Assembly: GCA_020055645.1 (NCBI GenBank)
Contig: CM034547.1
Location: 29,140,513-29,204,512, forward strand
Reading direction: 5' to 3'
DNA: 64,000 bases
Source of the DNA: Tomocerus qinae
Lineage: Eukaryota; Arthropoda; Collembola; Entomobryomorpha; Tomoceridae
How positions within the stretch are numbered: the stretch's first letter is position 1; the number at the start of each line of letters is the position of its first letter. A program made the position numbers and the translations under genes. The notes beneath the pieces were generated by a model, which was not told the origin of the DNA, made no database searches, and saw nothing but the letters and a program-made list of their open reading frames with translations. Below are positions 53,622 to 64,000 of this stretch, in pieces.

Positions 53622-54453
53622 CGACAACCCCTGCGATAGTAGGGATATGCCTGGGAGCCACGTTGTTCCTCGTGGGAATTGTGGCGGTGACTCTCTTCTT
53701 CTACCGTCGCAAATCATTCGTTCGTCGGAAGAGTGGAGTTTACTTGACACGTCGCTCTCCCATGTCCGAGCAGATTCCATTACAAAGTCAACTGATAATC
53801 ACGCAGCGATCCGAGACAACTGGGAAGAGTCCGCACCTGATGATGAAGAAGAGTCCGAGTCCTCCTCTCCATTTCGCTTCTCCGTCTCCCAAGAACTCGC
53901 CCATCACGCCGCCAACCGAAGAAAGCGAAAGCGGGCCGTCTCGAAGATTCTCAAATAGTGCGAGTGGACGTGAGTACACAAATTCGAACACGGCAACTTG
54001 CATTGTCAATCCCACGATGGCTTACGCCGAGCTGCATGGAATGAAAACACAAAATCTCCGCTCTCGGTCACCGGCTACGATGTCTCACAATTATGGAACG
54101 ACGGCTACGACCAGCGCCTCGGCTACTCATTTGGTTCAGGTTCATCCACATGGCAAAAGATCAGAGTCTAAATCTCCGAAAACCTCTCCACAAATTTCTC
54201 CCTCTTCCTCATCCAATCTGGATCATCCTGAAGTTATGAACCAGAGAAATGGAAATCCGAATTCGACTGAATGCTCTCCCACAACTTCTGCTATGAATCC
54301 TGATCCGACTTGCTCGAGCGGAACAACTGTCTCCACAACTCCGCCAACTGCGGCTACTGCAACTGTTACGACTGCAGGACCTTCGGTCCAAGTCTCCCAA
54401 ATTCTTACTGGAGGAGGGCAAAATGCTCTGGGAATTCTCCACTTCAGGATCAG
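53622..54453 (+). CDS. synaptotagmin-family protein: transmembrane and linker exon
   Basis: This 832-bp exon begins after a strong acceptor (TGTTTGTTTTCAG), in phase 1. A membrane segment of about 22 residues (AIVGICLGATLFLVGIVAVT, then LFFY) is followed by the basic stop-transfer cluster RRKSFVRRKSG, as in synaptotagmins with a short lumenal N-terminus and cytoplasmic C2 domains. A Ser/Thr/Pro-rich linker of about 230 residues follows; it is much longer than the Syt1 linker and includes SPKTSPQISPSSSS. The exon ends LGILHFRI, the first beta strand of a C2A domain, in phase 2 at donor GTTCGT. The upstream start exon is not identified. The protein would act in Ca2+-regulated vesicle exocytosis. 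The best guess is the insect Syt-alpha/beta class. Confidence 0.9.
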
Positions 54454-54767
54454 GTTCGTTTGCTTTTTCACCATTAATTTGCTCCATTCGTCCCAGCATT
54501 TATTATTTATTACTATACTTCTCTCTCCAATATACAAGAAAATCAATTAGACTATACTCGGGACAGAGTCCCCTTCAATTTGTGTTTCTACATATCAATA
54601 ATAATGTAATCCGGGAAGTGATACACAGAATTTGGCAGCAGTTGTGTAGATCCATTGATTTTAAGATTTTTAAAAAGTCCTTGCTGGAAAAACTCTTTCT
54701 CGTCCATTTAGGGCCATTAAATTCATAGTAACAGCATCAGATTTGTTTTTACTTGTATTATATCTAG

Positions 54768-54962
54768 GGCACAAGTACAATGGTACAAAGTATAATGGTG
54801 TAGGGCAAGACAGACGAAACATTACAGAACAAATCGAGAAAGGTCTGCATTGTTGTGACTTGACTGCATCTTTTGACATACACATTGCAATGGTCCCATC
54901 CTCCTCACTATCGCTTCCGTTCCATACACCATGTTCGGATGTAATGTTGTGTTTTCTCGGGC
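54768..54962 (+). other. candidate cassette or poison exon in the synaptotagmin intron
   Basis: A 195-bp segment is bounded by a good acceptor (TTACTTGTATTATATCTAG) and a good donor (GTAAGTAA). It is open in phase 1-1 through KYNGTKYNGVGQDRRNI to MLCFLG. The preceding synaptotagmin exon ends in phase 2, and read that way a stop appears after about nine codons, so inclusion would truncate the protein. The opposite strand is also open (54670-55029, 119 codons, with HGVWNGSDSEEDGTIAMC), so orientation is uncertain. No homology is recognised. Confidence 0.25.
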
Positions 54963-57900
54963 GTAAGTAATTCAGAGGGCTTCTTGTGGCTCGCCTAATC
55001 CAATCCTGAAAAACTTGTAACGACCTCAAAAACCCAGTTTTCAGAACAAGTACTTTATTTAGACTGGGAGACTGGACTTCATGCTGAGGTTTCCACTACC
55101 CAGGGAACTATTACTCCGTTATTTATTGGGCCCTAATTCCTATTTGGAGCATAAGGGTCAACCACTAAATTACTTTTCTAGCTTCTCTGTCTCTAATACA
55201 GAATTATAGATATTGCTTCCAAATCTACCACAATATCATTTACAATACTGTACACTACTACTGCACTCAGCACAAATATCCCATTACATTCTTGTCATCA
55301 CATTCCTTCCGAAAAAATAAAACCAGATTGAAAAACATTTCTTTTATATGTACTCCCAACATGTCCCTAATAAATGCTTTCCATACTTGTTCTATCTCCA
55401 AACTTACACAACATCTCTGCAACTTAGCTACCTAAACTCACCTTGATTATCTACTACTTGGCAATTGAAAACTGAAATTGCCTCGAAGCATTTTCTTGTA
55501 AACATTGTACGAATTTTCAGGATATGAATTTTAGGAATTTGTTATGATGTTTAATTTATACCTAACCGGACCCTGTACATTAATTATCGAACAAGGATAT
55601 TAATACATCTATAAGAATCTCTTAGATGTATTTAGACATTGCATTTCCCGAAACAGTTTTTGATAAGGCTGAAAGCTGTAACTAAAAAGAAAATATACTT
55701 TTATGGCAATAATTTACTTCCCAGTTTTCGTGTAGGTAATCTTTCAATTTTCTTGTCTTATTGTTGGAATGGTAGCTAATCGCTTTGATGTGAACGTTTC
55801 AAGTGTGAGAAATTTTAAATGGAAAGTGTACTCACAGGAAGAATAGCTATTAGAAAAAACAGGTATATAACCAAATAAAGTTCGGGATTTAATGGTTACC
55901 TATACAGATTATAAAACTAAATTGTAAGTAGCAAATACTTAGTGTGTGTTGCCAAAGGTGTATGTTATATCAGGAGTAGAGAATCTATTGTATTAGTAAA
56001 GTAGTAGAAAATGGAAGAAATTCATAGTAATAGTAGTTAATATACGAGGAGGAATGAATAAAAGATAGATGATAGATTTTCGTGGTGGGATGTGAATTGG
56101 ATCGGAATCCACTTCAATTTTACTGCTTTTCTGAGCTTGTAAAATAACTAGAAAGTTAAGTCCACCAAGGAAAGTATCATTCCGAGAGTCTCGACTGAGG
56201 ATCAGAAAGTTGCTACAGATATTATTTCTTTGCCTCTGTGCATCTGCCAAGGCACGGACAACTAATACCAGACCACACACACACACCAAAACCAACCAAA
56301 GCAGGGAAAGTGCATAACGAAATTGAACATGGAGAATCCACTCACTAGCACGTTCCTTCCCTCATACACTCTCTTCAATTTCAGTTTTTTCTTTTGTAGC
56401 CCGGGATTCAACTCATTGTCAGTTCAGTTCTTTTCCCTCACACGCCGCATCGCTGCACTCGTTTGTTACGTTGTTCGATCATTTTGAGTAGGCACCCATA
56501 TACTTCCTTATACTTCATATATAAGTACCACTTTACTACTTGTAGTACTTATAATAATATTATACCTACTTCTTCTAGTACTACATATGGACAATATTAC
56601 AGGTGCCCTTACATAATAGTAACCCAACTGTAATGTCCTATCGTTTTATTTCCTTTTCTGCATGTCAATCTGTCGACTCCAATTCTCTCTTTTCTTTCCC
56701 CCCGCTATTTCTAGCTATATGTAAATCGCCAGGAGGAAAACCAAAGGATATTATATACCCAATATAATATTATAGATATATAGTCTATAGTGTAAATAGT
56801 TTATTTTTTTTATTTTTGCACTTTTACTGTTCAGAGGCTCACATAGGTGGGCAAAAAGGATAAATATGTCTTCCACCTCAGTTCCGCTAGTCTCTGTTCA
56901 ATTTCGTACCGAATCTGACTGTAGTTTTAGTTGTTGCTTGTCTTGGTTTAGTTGGATTCCCTTCCTATACTCTATTTCTCAAAGTTACACAAACTGAACA
57001 CTGACATTTGGGATTTCAAAGTTTGAACTACATATATTGCCAAGTATACTTAGCTACTGTGTTTTTGTATTGCATTATAGATGCAATGTGGTAATGGAAT
57101 AATATCACTGTTACTAGACATATTGTTCACAAGTTTATTATTACTATAGTACACTAATGCAATGGGTTTACTTTTTGGGTAGAATTAATACATGAGGGAG
57201 ACATGGAAAAGTTTCATGAAACCACTCATTAATTCTACTTACATAGCCTCCTAAGTACCTGGATCTAAATTCTCGATACAACTGTTACGTAGTATTATAA
57301 TACATATAATATAACACACGTAGTAATAATATTTCGATATTTCTGAGTTATGATTATACCCACTACATTAGTGAACTGTAGTAGTAAGTAGCTTTAAAAA
57401 TAAAATTCCACAGAGTAAGTAGTAGGGTGTTTACTTTGGTCGACTTTAGTGGAGCTCTAGCTATGTCATGTCATACTAATTATACATGATTTCAATATCT
57501 GGCATTTCTATACAATCAAATGCAACAATGCCAATTCATGCCAAGGCCATGCTTTTCATTTTAGTTTTCTTCCCAAGGGTACCCTTTGAAAAATTGTACG
57601 TTCTACATCATAAGTTGCATAGTAATACAATAATTTATAAGGTCTACACACGAATAAATTACATTGGCACTCCACTTGCAATAAGCAGTGCAGATCCCAT
57701 TGTTAATTGTTGTAGCTGGTATTTATGAAACTGTCGTTTGCAGGGCAGTGCAAGCATAAATTGCTACGGCTATTTACATTACAACAGATCTTCATTTCCT
57801 TAATAATTTTCCTTGTATAAATTATTTGGGTTCAGAATCTGTACTCTTTTTAGACATAATGTACACATATCATTACAGTTAGACTAGTTATATATGTAGG

Positions 57901-58159
57901 CAGTAACTAATATAAAGTTTATTTTATGACACGGAAGAAAAGTTAAGTTTTAAATAGTTATGCATGATGAAAATTAATTGTGTGCATGCATGCATTAAAT
58001 CCTCCCAAATTGCGTAAGGGCAAACTTTAATTTTAAATGACAACCCACAAGAAATGCCTTGTTACCTGTGCCTATAACATGGGATACATATGCATCTTTT
58101 ATTTCGATATATTTATGTATAGAAGGAAAATAGAAAAAGTATTAATTATTTGGCGAGAT

Positions 58160-58165
58160 TTTATT
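58160..58165 (-). terminator. poly(A) signal of the nested lipocalin-like gene
   Basis: Read on the minus strand, AATAAA lies about 65 bases after the TGA at 58233-58231. This is a suitable distance for the 3' end of the nested gene. Confidence 0.5.
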
Positions 58166-58230
58166 ATAATTTTATGCTAATTGATTTGTGAGTATACCTA
58201 TTATAGTTACCTATTTTTGTATTTTTGTAT

Positions 58231-58460
58231 TCACGTACTTCCCATAGCGTTACAGCTTTCATACTTGGCAAACAAAGTGTTGTCTAATGAAAATCCATTT
58301 TCGGTAAGTTTTGCTGCAAGGGATTGCATCAGTGTCGGAGGCAGGCTAAAATGTTTGTCAGTAGTGAATAATGCCCAATCTCGGTATTTTTCCTGAACAC
58401 AACGAGCCATTAAGAAATAATTTTCTGAATCTGTTGCTATTATGGTCCCAACGTTTTCGG
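58231..58460 (-). CDS. nested secreted lipocalin-like protein, exon 3 (terminal)
   Basis: The acceptor ACGTTTGCAG leaves two bases completing an Ala codon, followed by 75 codons to TGA. NVGTIIATDSENYFLMARC corresponds to the lipocalin strand pattern in which 'VLATDY-NYA--Y-C' is found in insect bilin-binding proteins. DWALFTTDKHFSLPPTL then matches the strand 'WILSRTP-LP' leading into the C-terminal helix (MQSLAAKLTENGFSLD), ending with a cysteine (AKYESC). This order (strand G-H, helix, final Cys) is the main reason for the lipocalin call. Confidence 0.75.
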
Positions 58461-58637
58461 CTGCAAACGTTATAATAATCAAATTATTAACTGTCCAATG
58501 TTTACTAGTACTACGTTATTTAACATTGAGTTTGTATTAAATGCTGTAAAACGTTTGTCTCGTGACGTGATTCTATTCATATTAAAAAGATTTATCATTT
58601 AGCTCTGTAATTAATTATTATAGTAACGCTGTGATAC

Positions 58638-58911
58638 CCATTTTTTGGTTGATATTCTCGCGGAGCACATCGCACTTTTCTTGCACGAACTGATTGTCAA
58701 GACAGCTTAGTGATAAAGATACCGCATTGAATGCTCCAATGACCGTTGCATACCTTCCTCCTACACCTGTGGTAGAAGGGAAGAACACATAGTTGAGGCA
58801 GAGGAAATCCAGTTCACCTGGACCCAAAGAACGGTTGGCCATAACCTCAGCCATGTTATAGTAATAGAATTTTGATCCGATTGGGTTATGCCAACGTTTA
58901 GCAGCTGTTAT
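58638..58911 (-). CDS. nested secreted lipocalin-like protein, exon 2
   Basis: The 274-bp exon starts in phase 0 after TTCAAG and ends in phase 1 at donor GTATCA. Its 91 codons run from ITAAKRWHNP through YYYNMAEVMANRSLG to DVLRENINQKM. An alternative phase-1 acceptor lies seven bases inside, but it finds no matching donor in exon 1. Three cysteines are present. The central barrel strands are not easily matched to known lipocalins, so the protein is either divergent or of another fold with a lipocalin-like end. Confidence 0.7.
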
Positions 58912-59006
58912 CTTGAATAGAGTACATAATTTGAAATAATTAACGAGTTGTAGTGCCTAATTTATATGAAGATGTAATAATATTTGTTTGCTTGAATTGA
59001 ACTAAC

Positions 59007-59240
59007 AAAGCCTGTTCCGCTGAATGATGCTGCAGTAAAAAGAGTTTTATTGCAACCAAGTTCCGCCTCAGGAGCGGATTCCAATGGAGGTCCTGGAGGA
59101 GCAGGAGGAATTACACCCTTAGAAGTCTTAAACTTCTGTCGCATTACCCGTCCAGTATGTGTTGAATGTCCTGAATTTCTAGCCCCACAAATATGTAGGA
59201 TGATAATGAATAAAAATATTATTTTATTCCAAAGAATCAT
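59007..59240 (-). CDS. nested secreted lipocalin-like protein, exon 1 (start)
   Basis: ATG at 59240 opens a clear signal peptide: MILWNK, a hydrophobic run IIFLFIIILHICGA, then a likely cut near Gly19-Ala20. A basic stretch (RVMRQKFKTSKG) and a proline-rich spacer (PPAPPGPPLE) follow. A possible mature lipocalin start reads ELGCNKTLFTAASFSGTGF, with a Cys at residue 63 and an N-glycosylation site NKT. The exon ends in phase 0 at donor GTTAGT after 78 codons. The three exons give about 245 residues with six cysteines after the signal. It is secreted; a small hydrophobic ligand is likely only if the lipocalin fold is right. The usual G-x-W motif is not evident. Confidence 0.7.
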
Positions 59241-59249
59241 TTTTAATTT

Positions 59250-61590
59250 GGTTCTAAGTCAAAACTTCTAATAAACATTCCTTTAACTCTCAAAATTAAA
59301 TATTTCTAGAAAATGCTGTAGTATGTATGTCATTTGTAAACATCCTACATGGAGGACAATGACCGCGGATGTGACTTTGTAAAAGCTCCATGAAAACTGC
59401 CTTTACAATTAGTGTAATTGGCAATCATTTATGCACATGTATACTTTAACTGTATACAATATACTTTAACTTGATGTACATAGGTATGCAAAGTAGTACA
59501 GTTCCTACTATTTTTATCACCACAAGTTTAATGATGTCCTTACTATCACATTGTATGTCTATACTATTATATTGTAATGTTTTAATACGTAATGTCCTTT
59601 TGTCATTAGCCATTCATTGTTTATGTCACTTCTCCACTCCTTTGTTTCAGCGTTTACCACAGCTTATTTTGCCATCTTTTGTAGTTAACATTGTCATTTT
59701 TATAATTTAAAAAGTGACCGTTTTATTGACACTTTTATGTTAAAATCTAATGATCTACTGAAGTAGAACTTATTTACTAGTAAATGGGACAATGGTAACC
59801 AATTTGCCTAAATTTTACTTAATGTGTAGCTAATTTAACGCATATAAGTCTTAGCGACTATTTGTAACATTTGTTTTGGTTTACTTGCTGCGAAACCTTT
59901 GCTAGAGTAATGCATTTGTAAGTGAATAAAGATTCCGTCTCAAAGTCTTTCTCAAAATTTCACAAACGAGGCATGATTTAAGAGTTATTTGTTTACTTGA
60001 CTTGTTAATTCATTTCGTTATTTATGTATTTGTGCGTCTGTGTTTAGGTATTTCCTTCTTAATTTGGATAAACAAAGCTATACGGTACTTGCGACATGCT
60101 ATCATTAATTAAAAGGGCAATAACTCATAGGTGTAGGATGGCATTTGCCAATTATTTGCCAACTTGAAAGATTTATGGGAATGGAAACTTTTTGGGGTGA
60201 CTTTGGCCCAAGACGTGATAAAGATAAGCAAATGACTTTCCTATAGTTTGAGATTTACTACTCCCTATACAAGAAACATGAATTGTATATAGATATTTTC
60301 TAATTTCCCTATCCTTTTCTTAACCTTTATTCACCATTACTTAAGCTCTGTTTGATTATGTGGCTTAAATTAATATGAATCTCATATTAGTAAACTATTT
60401 ACCTTTCATTTGTAAGAATAGTTTATACTTATTGCAGTTTTGCACAATACTGGCAAGACGACTCAATTTGATCTTTGTTGTTCTTCGGTCTTCGGTAATT
60501 GATTTGAAAATACATACATTTGTTAGTGTGACTTGGGAATAAAAAGCAAAGAAACTTAACCTACTAATGTTATTAGTGTAACAAAGTCATTCGTAATAGA
60601 TAAAAAATAATTAAATAATGAAGATATCACTTATTATTGTTATTATATAACATTCAGTTGTGAATTTAGTATAAAAATGCTTCGCTTAGTGCATTAGCAT
60701 TCGACTCACGGGGAGTCTATGTCAAGTGGAGTTTAAGGAGTGATTTATTGGAGAAAGTCTGTCTACCTCCCCTGTTTACCTACTTGATCATATCTGTCTT
60801 CCTCCTCCTTAAGTAAAGTTGCAATTTGTGTAAGTACTAGGGTAATAGTAACTTTTCCGGATTGCATGCTATACTATTACTATACTAAACATGCAATATT
60901 TATTTCCCGCACTATAAAATTGCAATTAAATTACATAACAAAAAACGTTACTGCTTACAGGTATGCTAAAAAATGCTTTACTGTACACAGTATTATGTTC
61001 TGTCAACTGTCAAGCATTCTTAAAAACGTTTTATGCAAACATTGCTGCCGCGTTTTAGTACAAATGTTTGCTATTATATTTGCTAAAGACTTGAATTCAA
61101 TATTCATTCGCAATATTTTATAGAATAAATGTTCAATGTGGCACAAAAACTACTACAGCAATAATATTTTATTGAATTTATTGAAGTAGCTTTCCCCGAA
61201 GTATTTTTATGTACGTATAGCTAGTATTAGCCTTTTATGTGTAGGTGTAGGTGTATGCAAATATGTGATCACTTTTCAGCAATAAGCAACATTGCTGCTA
61301 CATTGATTTTTTGTAGTATTATCATAACATCCAATAAATGTGTCATCAGTTTTCTCAGACGATGGATATTTATGTTATGTAAGCACACTAGAGTACTGAT
61401 ATTTATATTTACCATATATTACAAAAATCCGTAAGTACAAATAGACCTGAAATCTCTGTCAGAAAGTTTTGAACCATTGGATGCTCTTATGTTATAAATA
61501 TCACTTAAAAATTTCGCCCACATAGTACATACGGCCGAAACTAAATATGATTTTGTTAAGCTGTAAACAATATTTTCGAAATGAAAGGTA
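59250..61590. other. intronic AT-rich DNA upstream of the nested gene
   Basis: This holds whatever promoter the nested gene uses, but I see no convincing TATA/Inr pair. Two ATACTTTAACT-type words are repeated at 59441-59470. No other gene is visible. Confidence 0.4.
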
Positions 61591-61598
61591 GTATCAGC

Positions 61599-61670
61599 GT
61601 AGGAGTAGGAATTAGATTAAGCATACAAGTAGCAATTAAGTTAAGCGTAGGAGTAGTAATTAGATTATCT
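61599..61670. repeat. three-copy 24-bp tandem repeat
   Basis: Three successive 24-bp units follow the pattern GTAGGAGTAGGAATTAGATT+AAGC, at 61599, 61623 and 61647. The first and third copies are closer to each other than to the middle one. It lies within the synaptotagmin intron. Confidence 0.8.
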
Positions 61671-62592
61671 TTCTAAATTGAACAGTCCTTTGAGGAATAA
61701 ATCGTGCTTCTTATATTCTATAGTATGGAATTATCTGTACATTACATGCATTCGCCATTTTCGGTCATTGAGGGAAGTAAAATTGGTACTTATGCTTAAT
61801 ATTGCTTATGTCGTCACTCGTAGAAAACTGAATTTATGCAACTGTAGTGTGCAAAACTTCAAGTTGTGAAAGATATTTTTACCGTACTCACATGAGAGAG
61901 AATATAAATGAGTCGTTGAGAGCATGTCGGAAGTGCATAAAGTTTAAGTTGACATGGCCTATTTCTTGAGTCAGAATAGATTCCCATTTTTTATAAAGCA
62001 TGGCAAAGTGGTAGAATGACGATGCAATACGTGTATGTATTAGCAGTAGCACTAAAAGCAGCCGGCATCTGTAGAAACTCATCGTCAAATCATTGCAAAT
62101 GTAATGCACTTTTAGCATTAGAGAAAGCAAGAGCAGAACAGATTTTTATTGTTGATGGAAATCTCTGAATTGATGGATCATCATAGTTTTCTTATCAGTG
62201 GAAGCACATCCAATGTGTCTATTTTAAACAGAGGACTTAGCTGATGGAGAGCCAACGGTGAGAGTCAGTTATTTGTCACTGTCTGAAGGGTTTGGTTTAG
62301 ATCAATAGATTTCGGACTTACAGGAAATAAGAAATGAATACAGTACAGAACATAAACTTAAGTCGGAGAAGTCTAGAAAACTCACATCTTGTCTAGTACA
62401 TTTCATTTGATATGTTAAAAAGTAGGACGTAGGATTGCTATTTTAAGTGGAGAAAGCGATGTAGCTATATATAAAATGGTCAGTATATATTTGTTTATAA
62501 ATAAGGTGGAGAGAGACATATAGTATGATTATGTAAGAGAGCAGGTTGGTGCAATGTCATTGTTATTCTTATCTGTGTTTGTTGTGTTGCAG

Positions 62593-62809
62593 GTACAAGG
62601 ATGAGAAAGGAGCTCTGATAGTGACAGTACTGAAGTGTGAAGATCTTCCGGTGAAAGATACGACGCTGATGACATGCGATCCTTACGTAAAGCTGCAACT
62701 GTTACCCGAGAAGCAACAGAGGGTGAAGACCCGCGTCTTGAGACACACTCGACAGCCTATTTACGACGAGGACTTTACCTTCTACGGAATACAACCCAAT
62801 CAACTTCAA
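62593..62809 (+). CDS. synaptotagmin-family protein: C2A domain exon
   Basis: This 217-bp exon follows the acceptor TTGTTGTGTTGCAG, taking over in phase 2 from 54453, and ends in phase 0 at donor GTACGT. It encodes [40 protein letters not shown], the basic strand [13 protein letters not shown] and [11 protein letters not shown]. The Asp of LPVKD and the Asp of CDPY match the first two C2A Ca2+-binding aspartates of Syt1. The KTRVLR...FTFYGI wording is typical of Syt4/11 and the insect Syt-alpha/beta groups rather than Syt1. The rest of C2A and C2B must lie beyond the right edge. Confidence 0.95.
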
Positions 62810-64000
62810 GTACGTACTCTCGCTTTCCCTCTCCCTTCAAATTCCCAAAAACTTTCTCCGATACAAATTCTCTATGCCTAAACAGCACCGTCTGTAAACC
62901 TCATCCTTACCTCTTTATCTCTTTTCGACTAACTCCACACACACACTATGTATTTGTATGGCAGAAGTGTATCTATCTGTCTCCAATTCTATCAGTACAG
63001 ATGCGGTGCACTAATAACGTGTGAAATTTTGGTAACACATGTGTTAAAGTACTTTGTGGTAATAGATATGTATCGTATACATACACAGTATCCTGTAAGC
63101 AGATTCGGCAGGTACGATAGACTTTTTTAGATTTTCGTATTCATTCAAGTAGGAAAAAAGTGGAGAGTTCGAGTGGGAGAAAGGCAGTCAGTCAGCAGGA
63201 AAGTTTTGAGATATAAAGAGAGGTACTCATCTGATATTATACTCTTCGGGTAGCGTGAGGTAGACCTAAATTTTAGTAGAAAGTTACCTAGTTGTGTTAG
63301 GTTATCTAAAGAGTAAACGAGATGGAAAGGATAGGAAGAAGAGCTTTCAGGGAGGCAGAACTAATTCTAATTCTACTGTCATACGTTCTCCACAATATAA
63401 AATATTATAAGTACCACTCCACTACGACTACCAAGACGAGACCAACTTGCAGAATATAATTTTACCTTCCTACACACTCCTACACTAATGCTATTCTGTT
63501 GGGTTTTTAACCAAGGGATTCTGGTTTTATATTTAGGATTCACTTACGCTCTATCAACCACAGGTCTTATAGATATAAAGGTTTTGAAGGTGATCATGTA
63601 GGGTACGGCTATATAAATATACATATTACAAAGTATAAGTATGTTTGTAGTTAATATGGTATAATATAGGTATGTAGTCTCGTAAATGTGGTACAGAAGA
63701 GCGTGGTTGTTGTAGTACATTATAATTTTTATACTATGCTAAGTTATATGTAAACAAACTTCTATGTGTTCTTAGAAAGTATATGGATGGTACATGCTGT
63801 GTGGTGTTTACCAGAATAATATGAAAATAAAAATAGTGCCCTAAACCTACGTATAGATACTAAGTAGATATATAAGTATATCTAAGTTGGGGAACTGAAG
63901 AGATCTCAGTCTCAGAGCCAGTCGACCGCATTAAATAGCTTAGTCACCCATATTTGATATGAATGAATAATATGTGTAAGGGAGTTCGGCTGAGTGCTAG
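62810..64000 (+). other. start of the next synaptotagmin intron
   Basis: GTACGT opens an intron that continues to the window end. I find no exon for the remaining C2A strands (expected wording like SFDR-SRDD-IGE). The segment is AT-rich and holds only shadow frames near 62674-63130. Confidence 0.6.

Larger units (their letters stand above)
54454..62592 (+). other. synaptotagmin intron, about 8.1 kb, hosting an antisense gene
   Basis: GT at 54454 and AG at 62591-62592 join exons in matching phase 2. The joined codons read HFRI-R-YKDEKG, a continuous C2A beginning, which leaves no need for an exon between them. The intron carries the complete minus-strand gene at 59240-58231 and a possible cassette exon at 54768-54962. 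The rest (54970-58150 and 59250-61590) is AT-rich with no other supported gene. A (CA)n run lies near 56275-56286. Confidence 0.85.

Noticed and set aside
53205..53780. 191-codon minus-strand frame
   Set aside because: Its N-terminal part is the exact antisense of the synaptotagmin transmembrane exon and the rest runs into intron, with no domain. It is a shadow.
58231..59240. Reading the nested gene as alternative synaptotagmin exons
   Set aside because: All its coding exons, splice sites and poly(A) signal are on the opposite strand, and it has its own signal peptide and stop.
1..64000. CRISPR arrays, bacterial operons, phage modules
   Set aside because: No regularly spaced direct repeats with unique spacers, no Shine-Dalgarno-led gene strings and no prokaryotic gene density. 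The window is eukaryotic.

Overview
This window is AT-rich, intron-dominated eukaryotic DNA. It carries spliced genes with GT/AG introns, poly(A) signals, DNA-transposon remnants and minisatellites, and has no operons, Shine-Dalgarno sites or bacterial-type gene density. The firmest protein match is a synaptotagmin whose C2A segment most resembles, from memory, the Syt4/11 and insect Syt-alpha/beta groups. With arthropod-style core promoter elements near 2.2 kb, this suggests an arthropod, probably an insect or other hexapod. The species cannot be told from the sequence.

Layout. Positions 1-2.5 kb: a possible gene 3' end at the left edge, several minisatellites and tandem duplications, a tRNA-Lys-like half, and a GC-rich TATA+Inr+DPE core promoter that may belong to a truncated LTR element. 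Positions 6.99-7.89 kb: a decayed Mutator-like (MULE) DNA transposon with exact 9-bp target duplications, arrays of TGTCAACA-type motifs at both ends and a transposase remnant. Positions 8.68-9.09 kb: a 416-bp foldback MITE with long inverted arms and TA flanks. Positions 17.4-22.5 kb: segments richer in C/G and CpG that look like promoter or 5'-UTR DNA but hold no gene I can prove. Positions 25.1-23.9 kb, minus strand: a candidate small four-exon gene of no recognised family. Positions 25.2-53.6 kb: long, mostly featureless non-coding DNA.

The right end is a synaptotagmin-family gene on the plus strand. A transmembrane-plus-linker exon (53622-54453) joins in phase 2 to the first C2A exon (62593-62809) across an intron of about 8.1 kb. 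The N-terminal exon or exons, the rest of C2A and all of C2B were not found in the window. Inside that intron, on the opposite strand, lies a complete three-exon gene (59240-58231) for a secreted protein of about 245 residues whose C-terminal third reads like a lipocalin.

The two genes at the right end are arranged as host and nested antisense gene. Nothing in the sequence shows a functional link between them. Most other open frames in the window are chance frames or shadows.
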